Source: an uncultured Oscillibacter sp.
GTDB lineage: Bacteria > Bacillota > Clostridia > Oscillospirales > Oscillospiraceae
Length of the DNA stretch: 54,519 nucleotides
Direction: 5' to 3'
Assembly (NCBI RefSeq): GCF_910587525.1
Contig: NZ_CAJULS010000003.1
Span: 1 to 54,519 of the forward strand
The notes below the pieces were generated by a model. That model saw nothing but the letters and a program-made list of their open reading frames with translations. It ran no database searches and was not told the origin of the DNA. A program made the translations under genes and the position numbers. This document shows positions 7,745-16,489 of the stretch, in pieces (the first letter of the stretch is position 1; each line of letters opens with the position of its first letter).

Positions 7745-7927
7745 ATGGCAAAAAAAGGCCAGCGGTTGATTGGGCAGTACCGTCAAAATACCATGTCCAT
7801 CGGGACCAAGATCCTGGTGGACCGTCAGACCGGGGCAAACTGCCCCTTCCGCTACGCCGGCGGCCTGACGCCTCTGCTGGGCCGGGACGGAAAGCCTGTC
7901 GTCACCACCATATTGAATGAGGATTGA
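7745..7927 (+). CDS. DUF6440-like small protein
   Basis: A 60-residue protein whose core, TKILVDRQTGANCPFRYAG followed by GLTPLLGRDGKPVV, matches the pattern I associate with the DUF6440 family. The function is unknown. The start at 7745 is chosen for its AAAGGAGG site. There is no signal peptide. The next gene starts one base after its stop, so it is probably the first cistron of a small operon with the reductase and miaA. Confidence 0.75.
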   Translation: MAKKGQRLIGQYRQNTMSIGTKILVDRQTGANCPFRYAGGLTPLLGRDGKPVVTTILNED

Positions 7928-7928
7928 T

Positions 7929-8519
7929 ATGAAACTTTTATTGATTGACGCCTGCGTCAGCCAGCGGGGGCCGGCCTCCCGGACCCGCGCTCTGATGGAG
8001 GCCTTTCTGGAGAGCTTCCGGGCGGCCCGCCCGGAGGCGGAGATCGAAACGGCGGTGCTGGAGCGGCTGGATATCGCCCCCTTCACTCCGGAGGCCCTGG
8101 ACCGGCGGGATGCTCTGGCCAGGGCGGGGGAGTTCAGCGCTCCGGTGTTCGGCCTGGCCCGGCAATTTCAGCGGGCGGACAGGATCGCCGTCGCGGCTCC
8201 CTTCTGGGATCTGAGTTTTCCCGCCGTCCTGCGGGTCTACATTGAGCATGTCTCCGCCTGCGGCCTCTGCTACCACTATGAGGCCGATGGTTGTCACGGG
8301 GACTGCCGCGCCTCCCGGCTGGCTTATCTCACCACCGGCGGCGATCTGGAGCGGCCGGAGAGCCTTGGCGTGCTCTACTGGAGGCAGCTTGCCGCCATGT
8401 TCGGCATCCCCCGGTTTGACTATGTGTTTGCCGGCGGCCTGGACCTGGACCCCGCTCAGGCTCCGTCCATTATGGAGGATGCCTGCGCCCGGGCCCGGGC
8501 TCTGGGACGGGAATTTTGA
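7929..8519 (+). CDS. NAD(P)H-dependent flavodoxin-fold oxidoreductase
   Basis: A 196-residue soluble protein of the flavodoxin-like fold. The N-terminal strand and loop MKLLLIDACVSQRGPASRT corresponds to the FMN-phosphate loop; AAPFWDLSFPAVLRVYIEHV and YLTTGGDLE are typical of the AzoR / NADPH-quinone reductase group. The likely role is an FMN-dependent reductase of quinones or azo/nitro compounds. The start at 7929 follows GAGG; an in-frame ATG at 7917 is also possible. miaA starts 2 bp after the stop, so co-expression is likely. Confidence 0.75.
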   Translation: MKLLLIDACVSQRGPASRTRALMEAFLESFRAARPEAEIETAVLERLDIAPFTPEALDRRDALARAGEFSAPVFGLARQFQRADRIAVAAPFWDLSFPAVLRVYIEHVSACGLCYHYEADGCHGDCRASRLAYLTTGGDLERPESLGVLYWRQLAAMFGIPRFDYVFAGGLDLDPAQAPSIMEDACARARALGREF

Positions 8520-8520
8520 C

Positions 8521-9465
8521 ATGGGCGGCAGGATCGTCTGTGTTGTGGGCCCCACGGCCTGCGGTAAAACCACCCTGGGGGTGGCCCTTGCAAAGCGGTA
8601 CGGCGGCGAGGTGGTCTCCGCCGACTCCATGCAGATCTATCGGGGCCTGACCATCGGCACCGCCGCCCCCACCGGGGCGGAGATGGACGGTGTGCCGCAC
8701 CACATGGTGGCCGTGGCGGACCCGGCAGAGCGGTGGTCCGCCGCCCGGTATGCCCAGGAGGCCATCCCCGTCACCGACGGTATTCTGGCCCGGGAGAAAC
8801 TCCCCATCCTGGTGGGAGGCACGGGATTGTGGCTGGACGCCGTTGTCCGGGGCCACGGTTTCGCCCCAGGCGCTGCCGGAGGCGAGGTCCGGCGGCGGCT
8901 CCAGGAACGGCTGGACCGGGAGGGGATCGAGCCCCTCCTGGCGGAGCTGCGGCAGGTGGACCGGCCGGCAGCGGAGCGGCTGCACCCGTCGGACGGGAAG
9001 AGGATTCTCCGGGCCCTGGAGGTTTTTTGGGAGACGGGGAAGACCATCACCGCCCACAATGCGGAGACAAGAAATCTGCCGCCCCGGTATGACGCCGTGT
9101 GGATCGGACTCCAGTTTGCGGACCGGGAGGATATGAAGGCCCTCATTGACCGCCGGGTGGACGCCATGGTGGAGCAGGGGCTTCTGGAGGAGGTCCGCTC
9201 TCTGTTGGAGCGGGGCCTGCCCCGGGACGCCACCTGTATGCAGGCCATCGGATACAAGGAGTTTTTGGGGGTGCTGGAGGGCACGCGCACGGAGGCGGAG
9301 GCCATCGCGGAGGTAAAGCTTCGCTCCCGGCAGTACGCCAAGCGGCAGCTGACCTGGCTGCGGCGGAATCCGGACATCCACTGGATATATTGGGAAAAAA
9401 AGCGGGATTTTGCGAAAGCCCTACGGATTTCGACGGAAATCCTGTCCGCCGCTGGCGTATTCTAG
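8521..9465 (+). CDS. miaA: tRNA dimethylallyltransferase MiaA
   Basis: A 314-residue enzyme that transfers a dimethylallyl group from DMAPP to A37 of tRNAs reading UNN codons. Seen: P-loop GPTACGKTTL near residues 10-19, DSMQIYRGL, GGTGLW, and the tRNA-binding segment ending in SRQYAKRQLTWLRRN. Length is normal. The start at 8521 is right after the previous stop. The neighbourhood mutL - miaA - hfq is a known arrangement in many bacteria. Confidence 0.96.
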   Translation: MGGRIVCVVGPTACGKTTLGVALAKRYGGEVVSADSMQIYRGLTIGTAAPTGAEMDGVPHHMVAVADPAERWSAARYAQEAIPVTDGILAREKLPILVGGTGLWLDAVVRGHGFAPGAAGGEVRRRLQERLDREGIEPLLAELRQVDRPAAERLHPSDGKRILRALEVFWETGKTITAHNAETRNLPPRYDAVWIGLQFADREDMKALIDRRVDAMVEQGLLEEVRSLLERGLPRDATCMQAIGYKEFLGVLEGTRTEAEAIAEVKLRSRQYAKRQLTWLRRNPDIHWIYWEKKRDFAKALRISTEILSAAGVF

Positions 9466-9525
9466 AGCCAGGGCGGATTGTACATAGCGGCTGTCCGCCT
9501 ATGAAAGAAAAAAGGAGCGGACAGT

Positions 9526-9819
9526 ATGCAGACAAAAGCTAATTTACAGGACATCTTTCTTCTCAGGGCCAAGCGGGACAGGCTTCCGGTCACCATGTTT
9601 TTGATGAACGGCTTCCAGATGCGGGGCGTCATCACGGGCTTTGACGCCTTCGTAGTAGTTTTGGACAGCGACGGCAAACAGCAGGTGATTTACAAGCACG
9701 CGATTTCAACCATCGCTCCGGCAAGGCCTGTGGACCTAGCGGAGACGGAGGCTTGCCGGAGCGCGAGCGAAGGCGAACCTCCGGAATGGCGTCAAGCGTT
9801 TTGCGGAGCAAAACCTTGA
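9526..9819 (+). CDS. hfq: RNA chaperone Hfq
   Basis: A 97-residue Hfq. The Sm1 region (residues ~5-45, with FLMNGFQMRGVITGFDAF) and the Sm2 motif YKHAISTIAP (usual YKHAIST) are intact, so hexamer and uridine-binding surfaces should form. A GGAGCGG site precedes the ATG. The tail after ETEACR (residue ~78) is unusual, reading SASEGEPPEWRQAFCGAKP. In a decayed copy downstream the corresponding tail continues differently, so this C-terminus may be a recent replacement. Role: binds mRNA and small RNA. Confidence 0.95.
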   Translation: MQTKANLQDIFLLRAKRDRLPVTMFLMNGFQMRGVITGFDAFVVVLDSDGKQQVIYKHAISTIAPARPVDLAETEACRSASEGEPPEWRQAFCGAKP

Positions 9820-9831
9820 AACCGGCGGGCT

Positions 9832-9996
9832 TTGCCCAGCGGTTTGAGCTGCATGCGGGGTCCCCGCGGGACATACCGTCCTGTGGGGCGGCAGGCAGCG
9901 GATGATTTGCAAAAACACGATTTCGACCATTGCCCCGGCAAGGCCCGTGGACCTGGCGGAGACGGAGGCCTGCCGGTTCTTGGAGCATTACGGCAG
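9832..9996 (+). pseudogene. Partial, decayed second copy of hfq
   Basis: In another frame, this gap repeats the second half of hfq. The 87 bases from 9891 are about 84% identical by eye to the hfq segment from 9672, and encode ICKNTISTIAPARPVDLAETEACR. Most differences are transitions. Upstream the match is weaker (GV..G, then a shortened stretch) and a stop lies at 9845. The copy lacks the Sm1 half and its own start. It runs to the start of the next gene. Confidence 0.7.
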
Positions 9997-10013
9997 ATAC
10001 GAAGGAGCCCCCT

Positions 10014-11267
10014 ATGAAAAGCACCTCTTTTGCAACCAGAATATTGATGCTGCTGGTGTGCCTGGGCGTAGCGGTCTATTTTGGCTACCAGTCCCTGCGC
10101 TATCTGGGCGACCCGCTCACCACCACTGTGGCCTATGCCTATACGGTGGATGAGACCATTGACGCCTCTGGCTACGTGGTACGCAGTGAACAGGTGCTGG
10201 AGGACAACGACAGCGGTCTGCTGCGGCTGGCCCGGGTGGAGGGAGAGCGGATCAGCGTGGGCGGCACGGTGGCATCGGTCTACGCCGACCAGGCCTCCCT
10301 GGACCTGCAGAGCAGGATCGACGCGCTGGAGGCCAGGATCGAACAGCTGGAGTACGTTCAGAGCGCCTCTCTCAGCTACGAGGCCTCCGCCAAGCTGGAC
10401 AGCCAGATCACCCAGGACCTGCTGGCGGTGCGCGCCGCCCTGGCCAGCGGACGGCTGGATACCGTGGAAAGCCGCGGCAGCGAGCTGCGGGCCCTGGTGA
10501 TGAAGCGGGACTATACATACTCGGGCGACGACCTGGATGGACAGCTGGAGTCCCTGCGGCAGGAGCTCAAAGACCTGCGCCGTCAGGCGGCGGGGTCCGC
10601 CCGGCGGATCAGCGCTCCGGTATCGGGGCTGTATTCCGCTGTGGTGGACGGCTACGAGACTGTGCTGACGCCGGAGAGTATCCAGGAACTGACCCCCTCT
10701 CAGCTCAGCGCCGTGCGGGCGGACAGCACGGTCCGGTCCCATGTGGGAAAACTGATTCTGGGAGACAGCTGGTATTACGCCGCCGCCCTGCGCACCGGTG
10801 AGATCAAGGATATTCAGGAGGCCGGCAGCGTCTCTCTGCGGTTTTCCAAGGACGTGGCCCGGGACCTGGACGTGACTGTTCAGTCCGTGGGCTGGGAAGA
10901 AAACGGGCGGTCCGTGGTGGTGTTTCAGGGGAAATATGACCTGGCCCAGCTGACGCTGCTGCGCCAGCAGAGCGCGGAGGTCATCCTGAATACCATGAGC
11001 GGCATCCGGGTGCCGCAGGAGGCGCTGCGGGTGGTTCCCCGGACTGTCACCGACGAGGACGGCAGGGAGACGGAGGTCCAGACCACCGGTGTGTACTGCG
11101 TGGTGGGTGTGACGGCTGTTTTTAAACCGGTGGAGGTGCTTTACAGCGGAGAGGGCTTTGTGCTGCTCCGCTCCGCTTCCACGCGGGCAGGCCGTATTCT
11201 TCGCTCCGGGGATGAGGTGATCGTCACAGCCAGAGATTTGTACGACGGGAAAGTCATAAGAGAATAG
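10014..11267 (+). CDS. HlyD-like membrane-anchored adaptor protein
   Basis: A 417-residue protein with one N-terminal membrane segment (about residues 8-26, ILMLLVCLGVAVYFGYQ). Next come a biotinyl/lipoyl-like half motif (IDASGYVVRSEQVL, then GERISVGGTVASVYAD), a coiled coil (about 90-210) and the second half motif (ISAPVSGLYSAVVDGYE). This is the membrane-fusion-protein layout, with the bulk outside the membrane. The start at 10014 follows AAGGAG. No transporter partner is adjacent; instead it leads into yggS, sepF and divIVA, so a cell-envelope role near division is possible. Confidence 0.7.
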   Translation: MKSTSFATRILMLLVCLGVAVYFGYQSLRYLGDPLTTTVAYAYTVDETIDASGYVVRSEQVLEDNDSGLLRLARVEGERISVGGTVASVYADQASLDLQSRIDALEARIEQLEYVQSASLSYEASAKLDSQITQDLLAVRAALASGRLDTVESRGSELRALVMKRDYTYSGDDLDGQLESLRQELKDLRRQAAGSARRISAPVSGLYSAVVDGYETVLTPESIQELTPSQLSAVRADSTVRSHVGKLILGDSWYYAAALRTGEIKDIQEAGSVSLRFSKDVARDLDVTVQSVGWEENGRSVVVFQGKYDLAQLTLLRQQSAEVILNTMSGIRVPQEALRVVPRTVTDEDGRETEVQTTGVYCVVGVTAVFKPVEVLYSGEGFVLLRSASTRAGRILRSGDEVIVTARDLYDGKVIRE

Positions 11268-11287
11268 AGGAGAGGATGGGAGCGCTT

Positions 11288-11983
11288 ATGTCCATTGCGG
11301 AGAACATTGCCCGGGTGCGGGCAGAGCTGGCGGACGCCGCCAGAGAGGCCGGCCGGAGACCGGAGGAGATCATTCTGGTGGGAGCCAGCAAAATGAACGG
11401 CGCGGAGGCCTGCCGGGAGGCTATTGCCGCCGGGATTGACGCACTGGGGGAGAACCGGGTACAGGAGATGGTGAAAAAGCTCTCGGAAAATGCCTATGAC
11501 GGCGCGCCGCTGCACTTCATCGGCCACCTCCAGCGCAACAAGGTCAAGCAGGTGGTGGGGCATGCGGCTCTGATCCAGTCCGTGGGCTCTCTGGAGCTGC
11601 TGGACGAGATTGAGAAAACCGCCGCCCGGCTGGAGCTCCGGCAGGATATTCTGCTGGAGGTGAACATCGGCGGCGAGGCAGCCAAGAGCGGCTTTGCCCC
11701 CGGTGATATCTTCGCCGCAGCGGAGGCCGCGCTGTCCCGAGACCATGTGCAGGTGTGCGGCCTCATGACGATCCCCCCCGCGGATGCGGATCGGGAGACC
11801 AATATGCGGTATTTTCAGGAAGTTCATACACTTTATGTTGACATTGATGAAAATTTGTTCCATAATGAACTAAAGTATCTCTCCATGGGCATGAGCGGCG
11901 ACTACGCCGACGCAGTCCGCGCCGGCGCAACCATGGTTCGGGTGGGTACCGCCATCTTCGGCGAGCGTGATTACAGCCTGTGA
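11288..11983 (+). CDS. YggS-family PLP homeostasis protein
   Basis: A 231-residue single-domain alanine-racemase-like PLP protein (PLPBP/YggS/YlmE). The PLP lysine is K35 in LVGASKMN; GENRVQEM, HFIGHLQRNK and the C-terminal SMGMSGDYADAVRAGATMVRVGTAIFG regions are typical. It controls free PLP in the cytoplasm. The start at 11288 is preferred (GGGAG 5 bp upstream) over the ATG at 11276. As in many Firmicutes it sits directly before sepF. Confidence 0.93.
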   Translation: MSIAENIARVRAELADAAREAGRRPEEIILVGASKMNGAEACREAIAAGIDALGENRVQEMVKKLSENAYDGAPLHFIGHLQRNKVKQVVGHAALIQSVGSLELLDEIEKTAARLELRQDILLEVNIGGEAAKSGFAPGDIFAAAEAALSRDHVQVCGLMTIPPADADRETNMRYFQEVHTLYVDIDENLFHNELKYLSMGMSGDYADAVRAGATMVRVGTAIFGERDYSL

Positions 11984-12076
11984 CCGGACGGACCGCATTT
12001 GGCCCGGCGCGAAGCCGCCTCAGGGTGGGCTTTGGAATATGATCTTGCGCCCGGAGCGCACTGAGGAGGCTTTGCT

Positions 12077-12511
12077 ATGAGCATTATTGACGAGCTGAAA
12101 AAATGGACCCATCCCTATGAAGACGAGGACGATGACTTTGAGGAGTTTGAAGAGCCAGTCCGCAAGGACGTCTTTGAGGACCGCCGAAGCAAGTACGACG
12201 ACCGCCACAACAAAGTGGTCAACATTCACGCCACCACCCAGCTGAAGGTGGTTTTGGTGAAGCCGGAGCGGTTTGAGAACGCCTCCGAGATTGCCGACCA
12301 TCTGAAGGACAAGCGGACGGTGGTGCTGAATCTGGAGTCCACCAACAAGGACATTGCCCGCCGGCTGATCGACTTTCTCTCCGGTGTGGCCTACGCCGGA
12401 GAGGGCAAAATCAAGAAGGTAGCTGCCAATACATACATCATCACGCCCTATCATGTGGATATTGAAGGCGACCTGATTGATGAGCTGGAGAACAACGGAC
12501 TGTATTTTTAA
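12077..12511 (+). CDS. sepF: Cell division protein SepF
   Basis: A 144-residue SepF. It has an amphipathic membrane-binding N-terminus (MSIIDELKKW), an acidic linker (residues ~13-35) and the SepF core (about 55-140) with VVLVKPERFE, VVLNLEST and RLIDFLSG. SepF tethers FtsZ to the membrane and aligns filaments at the septum. It has a strong GAGGAGG site. It lies between yggS and divIVA, a division-gene arrangement conserved in Gram-positive bacteria. Confidence 0.95.
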   Translation: MSIIDELKKWTHPYEDEDDDFEEFEEPVRKDVFEDRRSKYDDRHNKVVNIHATTQLKVVLVKPERFENASEIADHLKDKRTVVLNLESTNKDIARRLIDFLSGVAYAGEGKIKKVAANTYIITPYHVDIEGDLIDELENNGLYF

Positions 12512-12544
12512 TAGAGAACAGCGCTGACAGGGGGTATTGCTGGA

Positions 12545-13300
12545 ATGCTGACACCGCAGGAAGTCTCCTCCCATGCCTTTACGAAGGGATTCATGGGCGG
12601 ATACAATATGGCCATGGTGGACGAGTTTTTGGACGAGCTCACCGACGATTACACGGCGCTGTATAAGGAAAACGCGGCGCTGAAAGCCAAGATGAAGGTT
12701 CTGGTGGAAAAGGTGGAGGACTACCGCGCCACGGAGGACTCCATGCGGGCAACTCTTCTCACCGCCCAGAAGATGGCGGACTCCATCGTCCGGGAGGCCG
12801 AGGCACGGCGGGACAACCTGCTGGCCCAGGCGGAGTCGGACGCCCGGGAACGGATTGCCCAGATCCAGCGGGATGTGGAGGCGGCGGAGGAGCGCCTGCG
12901 CCAGGGGCAGCGGGAGCTGGCCCGGTTTATTGCCGCGATTCAAAAAGTATGCGGCCAGGAGCTGAAATTCCTGGAGGAACTGCCCCAGCTGCCGGTGGAC
13001 ATCTCCGTCCCTGTGGACGTTCCTGCGGCGGCGCCGGTCCAGGAGGTCAGGGAGCCTGCGGCGGCGTCCTCTGCGGAGGAGCCTTCACCTGCCCCGGCCG
13101 CGCCGGAGGAACTGCCTGTGCCCGCGACTGCAACCGCAGAGATCCCGCCCGAGGAGGCGCCTGCCGCCGTGGAGCCCCCCTATCCCGAGGGAGACCCCTT
13201 TGCCAGGGAGGAGGCAGAGTCCCTGGAGGCCACCCGCCGCATCAAGTTCGACAAGCTGGACGACTTGAAGTTTGGTCCCAATTATACCAGCGGAACGTGA
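12545..13300 (+). CDS. divIVA: DivIVA domain protein
   Basis: A 251-residue DivIVA-type protein. The N-terminal membrane-targeting domain is MLTPQEVSSHAFTKGFMGGY followed by VDEFLDEL. Coiled coils run over about residues 30-130. The C-terminal tail of about 100 residues is rich in Pro, Ala and Glu and low in complexity, ending FDKLDDLKFGPNYTSGT. It binds negatively curved membrane at the septum or poles. It follows sepF by 33 bp and is closed by a terminator. Confidence 0.92.
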   Translation: MLTPQEVSSHAFTKGFMGGYNMAMVDEFLDELTDDYTALYKENAALKAKMKVLVEKVEDYRATEDSMRATLLTAQKMADSIVREAEARRDNLLAQAESDARERIAQIQRDVEAAEERLRQGQRELARFIAAIQKVCGQELKFLEELPQLPVDISVPVDVPAAAPVQEVREPAAASSAEEPSPAPAAPEELPVPATATAEIPPEEAPAAVEPPYPEGDPFAREEAESLEATRRIKFDKLDDLKFGPNYTSGT

Positions 13301-13306
13301 CCCCAA

Positions 13307-13334
13307 AGCGGCTCTGGACAGGAGCCGCTTTTTT
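13307..13334 (+). terminator. Rho-independent terminator after divIVA
   Basis: The hairpin AGCGGCTC / GAGCCGCT is followed by six T. It ends the division operon just before the ribosome binding site of the HAD gene. Confidence 0.85.
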
Positions 13335-13351
13335 CCGGAGGAGGAACCGGC

Positions 13352-14230
13352 ATGAAACAGCGGCCCATCATTGCCTTTTTATACGATTTCGACAAGACGC
13401 TTTGTACCACGGACATGCAGAATTATGCCTTTATCCCCAGCCTGGGGATGACCCCGGCGGAGTTCTGGGCGGAGGCCAATGGCTTTGGCCGCCGCAACCG
13501 CATTGATGGGATTCTTGCCTATATGTATACCATGCTCCGGGAGGCGGAGCGGAAAAACCTGCCTTTCACCAGGGCGGACCTGGTGGACAAGGGCCGGGAT
13601 ATCGTACTGTTTCCCGGTGTGGAGGGCTGGTTTGGCCGGATCAACGCGTATGGCGAAACCTTGGGCGTCCAGGTGGAGCACTATATCATCTCCTCCGGCC
13701 TGCGGGAGATCATCGAGGGCTCTGCCATCAGCGGCGAGTTCAAGGAGATCTATGCCAGTGAGTTCTACTACGATGAGAGCGGCGTTCCGGTGTGGCCCAA
13801 GCTGGCGGTGAACTTCACTGCCAAGACCCAGTTTGTCTACCGGATCAACAAAGGCGTGCTGGACGTGTCCGATGACAAGACCCTCAACGACTCCATGCCT
13901 GACGACAGCAAGCGGGTGCCCTTTACCAACATGGTCTACATGGGGGACGGCCTCTCGGATGTGCCCTGTATGAAGATGATGCGGGCCTACGGCGGCCAGG
14001 CCATCGCCGTGTACCAGGAGGGAAACCGACAGGGGGTGGAGGACCTGCTGTCCAAGGGCCGGGTGGACTTCATCTTCCCGGCGGACTACAGCGAGGGCAC
14101 TGCCCTGGATGCCACGGTAAAGCACATCATTCAGAAGATGGCCATCGCGGACCTTCTGTGGGAGGAGAATGTCCAGCAGCTGCGGGGCATCGGCGGAGAC
14201 GTGCTGCCCAATCAGGTGGGATTATTTTGA
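13352..14230 (+). CDS. HAD family phosphatase-like protein
   Basis: A 292-residue soluble HAD protein. Motif I is DFDKTLC (residues 13-19, both Asp present), motif II is IISSGL and motif III/IV is VYMGDGLSDVPCM, so a phosphohydrolase activity is plausible. The cap insertion is larger than in the minimal phosphoserine phosphatases it resembles. The substrate is unknown. The start follows GGAGGAACCGGC. It is monocistronic, between two terminators. Confidence 0.85.
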   Translation: MKQRPIIAFLYDFDKTLCTTDMQNYAFIPSLGMTPAEFWAEANGFGRRNRIDGILAYMYTMLREAERKNLPFTRADLVDKGRDIVLFPGVEGWFGRINAYGETLGVQVEHYIISSGLREIIEGSAISGEFKEIYASEFYYDESGVPVWPKLAVNFTAKTQFVYRINKGVLDVSDDKTLNDSMPDDSKRVPFTNMVYMGDGLSDVPCMKMMRAYGGQAIAVYQEGNRQGVEDLLSKGRVDFIFPADYSEGTALDATVKHIIQKMAIADLLWEENVQQLRGIGGDVLPNQVGLF

Positions 14231-14242
14231 AAAACGGTGCAG

Positions 14243-14268
14243 GCGGACGCACGGGCGTCCGCTTTTTT
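14243..14268 (+). terminator. Rho-independent terminator after the HAD gene
   Basis: The GCGGACGC / GCGTCCGC stem with an ACGG loop is followed by six T, 13 bp after the stop codon. Confidence 0.88.
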
Positions 14269-14343
14269 CTCTTTACAAATGGTAGCTCTTTTGATAAACT
14301 ATACCCTGCGTATTGTAAAGAATCCCGAAAGGAGAAAGAATTT

Positions 14344-15027
14344 ATGGCTTCTGAATTTTCACGGACGCTGTCCCTGCTGCGGCAGGAGCGGGGCGTCTCC
14401 CAGCGCACCGCCGCCGGGGACCTGGGTATCTCCCAGGCCCTGCTGAGCCACTATGAAAACGGCATCCGGGAACCGGGCCTTTTATTTGTGGTCAAGGCCT
14501 GCGACTATTACCACGTCTCCGCGGACTTCATTCTGGGCCGTACCCTGTCCCGGGAGGGCAGTATGCTGACCTCTGAGGAGATCCTGAATGCCGCCGAGCC
14601 GGGCAACGTGCTCCAGGGCAGTATCCTGGCCACCCTCCAAAGCAAGCTGCTCTCCGGCGCGGTGGGGGTGCTGTTCGGTCTTCTGGGCAAGCTGGGGGAC
14701 AAAGCCGCCATCAATGCGGCGTCGGAGTATCTCTCCAGCGCCGTCTATCAGCTCTACCGCCATCTGTACCGCGCCGCCGGGGCCAACGAGGCGTATTTCT
14801 CCCTGGACCCCGCCGCCTGCACCATGGGGCTGGCCGGAGCGGATATGAAGCTGTCCGAGGCCAGGTACGCCCGTGCCCTGCGGGGGCAGACGGCCCAGAA
14901 GGCGGAGTTCCCGAATCTCAGCAGCCACGCCATTGCCGACGCCTACCCCGGCCGCTGCCAGAGCCTGACCCAGGTCCTCAGCGCCGCCGATGCCCGGCTC
15001 AGCGCCCTGTCTGAGAGTAAGTCATGA
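14344..15027 (+). CDS. Xre-family regulator with unknown C-terminal domain
   Basis: A 227-residue protein. The N-terminal Cro/CI HTH (residues ~4-62) has RQERGVSQRTAAGDLGISQ and LSHYENGIREPG. A helical C-terminal domain of about 150 residues has no motif that I recognise. The start at 14344 follows AAAGGAG. Its stop overlaps the start of the MBOAT gene (ATGA), so it is probably the regulator of a three-gene surface-acylation operon. It is not related to the cassette regulators beyond the HTH fold. Confidence 0.85.
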   Translation: MASEFSRTLSLLRQERGVSQRTAAGDLGISQALLSHYENGIREPGLLFVVKACDYYHVSADFILGRTLSREGSMLTSEEILNAAEPGNVLQGSILATLQSKLLSGAVGVLFGLLGKLGDKAAINAASEYLSSAVYQLYRHLYRAAGANEAYFSLDPAACTMGLAGADMKLSEARYARALRGQTAQKAEFPNLSSHAIADAYPGRCQSLTQVLSAADARLSALSESKS

Positions 15028-16478
15028 GTTTTCAGTCTCTGGGCTTTCTGGTATTTCTGGCCCTGGCCGTGTGCATCTGCCGCCTCTGGGGCAGTTGGGC
15101 GGCCCGCCGGGTCGTGACCGGATTTGCCGCGGCCAACGCGGCGCCCCTGGTTGCTGCCAGTCTGTTTTTTTACTGGCGGAGCTGCGGAAGTCTCTGGGAG
15201 CTGCTGCCCATTGGGGCGGGTCTGCTGGTAACCTGGAGGGCCGCAGGGCGTCTCCAGTCCGGCGGAAAGGGACGGAAACGGACGCTTGCACTGGCGGCCG
15301 CTTGGCACGTTGCCGTACTGCTGCTCTATAAATATACCGCCTTTTTTACGGCTGGACAATTTTCCATGGGCCCTGTTCCCCTGGGACTCAGCTTCTTCAC
15401 CTTCCAGCAGCTGTGGCTGCTGAAAGAGGCGTATACCGGAGATTTCGCTTTGGAGCGGGGCGAGGGGGGCGGATATGTGCTGTGCGCCCTCTTCTTTCCC
15501 GCAGTAAGCTCCGGCCCCATCCTGAAACCCCAGAACTTTTTTTCCCAGCTGCGGGAAAAGCTCCTGCGGGCAGAGGGAGACGACTTTGCCGCGGGGCTGT
15601 ATGCCATCTCCCTGGGAACGGCGAAAAAAGTGCTGCTGGCAGACCCTTTGGGCACGGTGGTCTCCAACGGCTGGGCGCTGGGAGATGGGCTGACGGCCTC
15701 TGCCGCCTGGGCAGTGATTCTGGGATACAGCTTGCAGCTCTATCTGGACTTCTCCGGCTACTGCGACATCGCCTCCGGCTGCGCCCGGCTGCTGGGCATC
15801 CGGCTCCCTGTGAATTTTGACGCCCCTTACCGCGCCCTCAGTGTGGGGGAGTTCTGGAAGCGGTGGCACATGACGCTGACCGCTTTTTTGCGGGAGTGCG
15901 TGTATATCCCCCTGGGGGGCAGCCGCCGGGGACCGGTGCGGACCTGCGTCAACATCCTGATTGTATATCTCATCAGCGGCCTGTGGCACGGAGCCGGGTG
16001 GACCTTCCTGGTTTGGGGATTGCTCCACGGCCTGGCCCAGGTGCTGGAGCGGCTGTGGGGCCCCCGGCGGGAGCGGCTGCCCAAAGCCCTGCAATGGGCC
16101 ATGACCTTTTTGTTTGTAAATCTGGCCTGGGTGTTCTTCCAGGCGCCCAGTCTGGCGGCGGCGGGCTCCCTGCTCCGTGCCGCCGTGGCGGGCGGTGGCG
16201 GGCTGCCCCTGGATACGCTGGCAGCCGGAGTTTTGGACAGCGAGGCCACGGCCCTGCGGACGCTGCTGCCCGCCGCCGCGGCCAAGTGGACGCCGGGCCT
16301 AGTGCTCCTGGCGCTGTTCGGTCTGGGGCTGGCGGTGTCCCTCCGGCGGCGGAGCGTCATCCGGCGGATGGAGGACTTCCGGCCCACTCTGGGCCGGGCG
16401 GCGGTCTGCGGGGGGCTGCTGGCCTGGGCGGCTTTGTCCTTCTCCAGTACCGCCGCCTTTATCTACTCTAACTTTTAG
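15024..16478 (+). CDS. MBOAT family O-acyltransferase
   Basis: A 484-residue polytopic membrane protein of the AlgI/DltB-like MBOAT family. The conserved catalytic-type histidine is H322 in GLWHGAGWTF; H282 lies in FWKRWHMTL before the RECVYIPLGG motif. About ten hydrophobic segments are visible. Such proteins move acyl groups, often acetyl, across the membrane onto extracellular polysaccharides. The next gene encodes an SGNH-like extracytoplasmic protein, the usual partner type. The start overlaps the regulator stop by 4 bp. Confidence 0.92.
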   Translation: MSFQSLGFLVFLALAVCICRLWGSWAARRVVTGFAAANAAPLVAASLFFYWRSCGSLWELLPIGAGLLVTWRAAGRLQSGGKGRKRTLALAAAWHVAVLLLYKYTAFFTAGQFSMGPVPLGLSFFTFQQLWLLKEAYTGDFALERGEGGGYVLCALFFPAVSSGPILKPQNFFSQLREKLLRAEGDDFAAGLYAISLGTAKKVLLADPLGTVVSNGWALGDGLTASAAWAVILGYSLQLYLDFSGYCDIASGCARLLGIRLPVNFDAPYRALSVGEFWKRWHMTLTAFLRECVYIPLGGSRRGPVRTCVNILIVYLISGLWHGAGWTFLVWGLLHGLAQVLERLWGPRRERLPKALQWAMTFLFVNLAWVFFQAPSLAAAGSLLRAAVAGGGGLPLDTLAAGVLDSEATALRTLLPAAAAKWTPGLVLLALFGLGLAVSLRRRSVIRRMEDFRPTLGRAAVCGGLLAWAALSFSSTAAFIYSNF

Positions 16479-16489
16479 GAGGGACAGCC

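Noticed and set aside
14270..14343. Promoter of the Xre gene at 14344
   Set aside because: TTTACA near 14272 and several A/T-rich hexamers exist, but no pair has both good matches and 16-18 bp spacing, so I do not call it.
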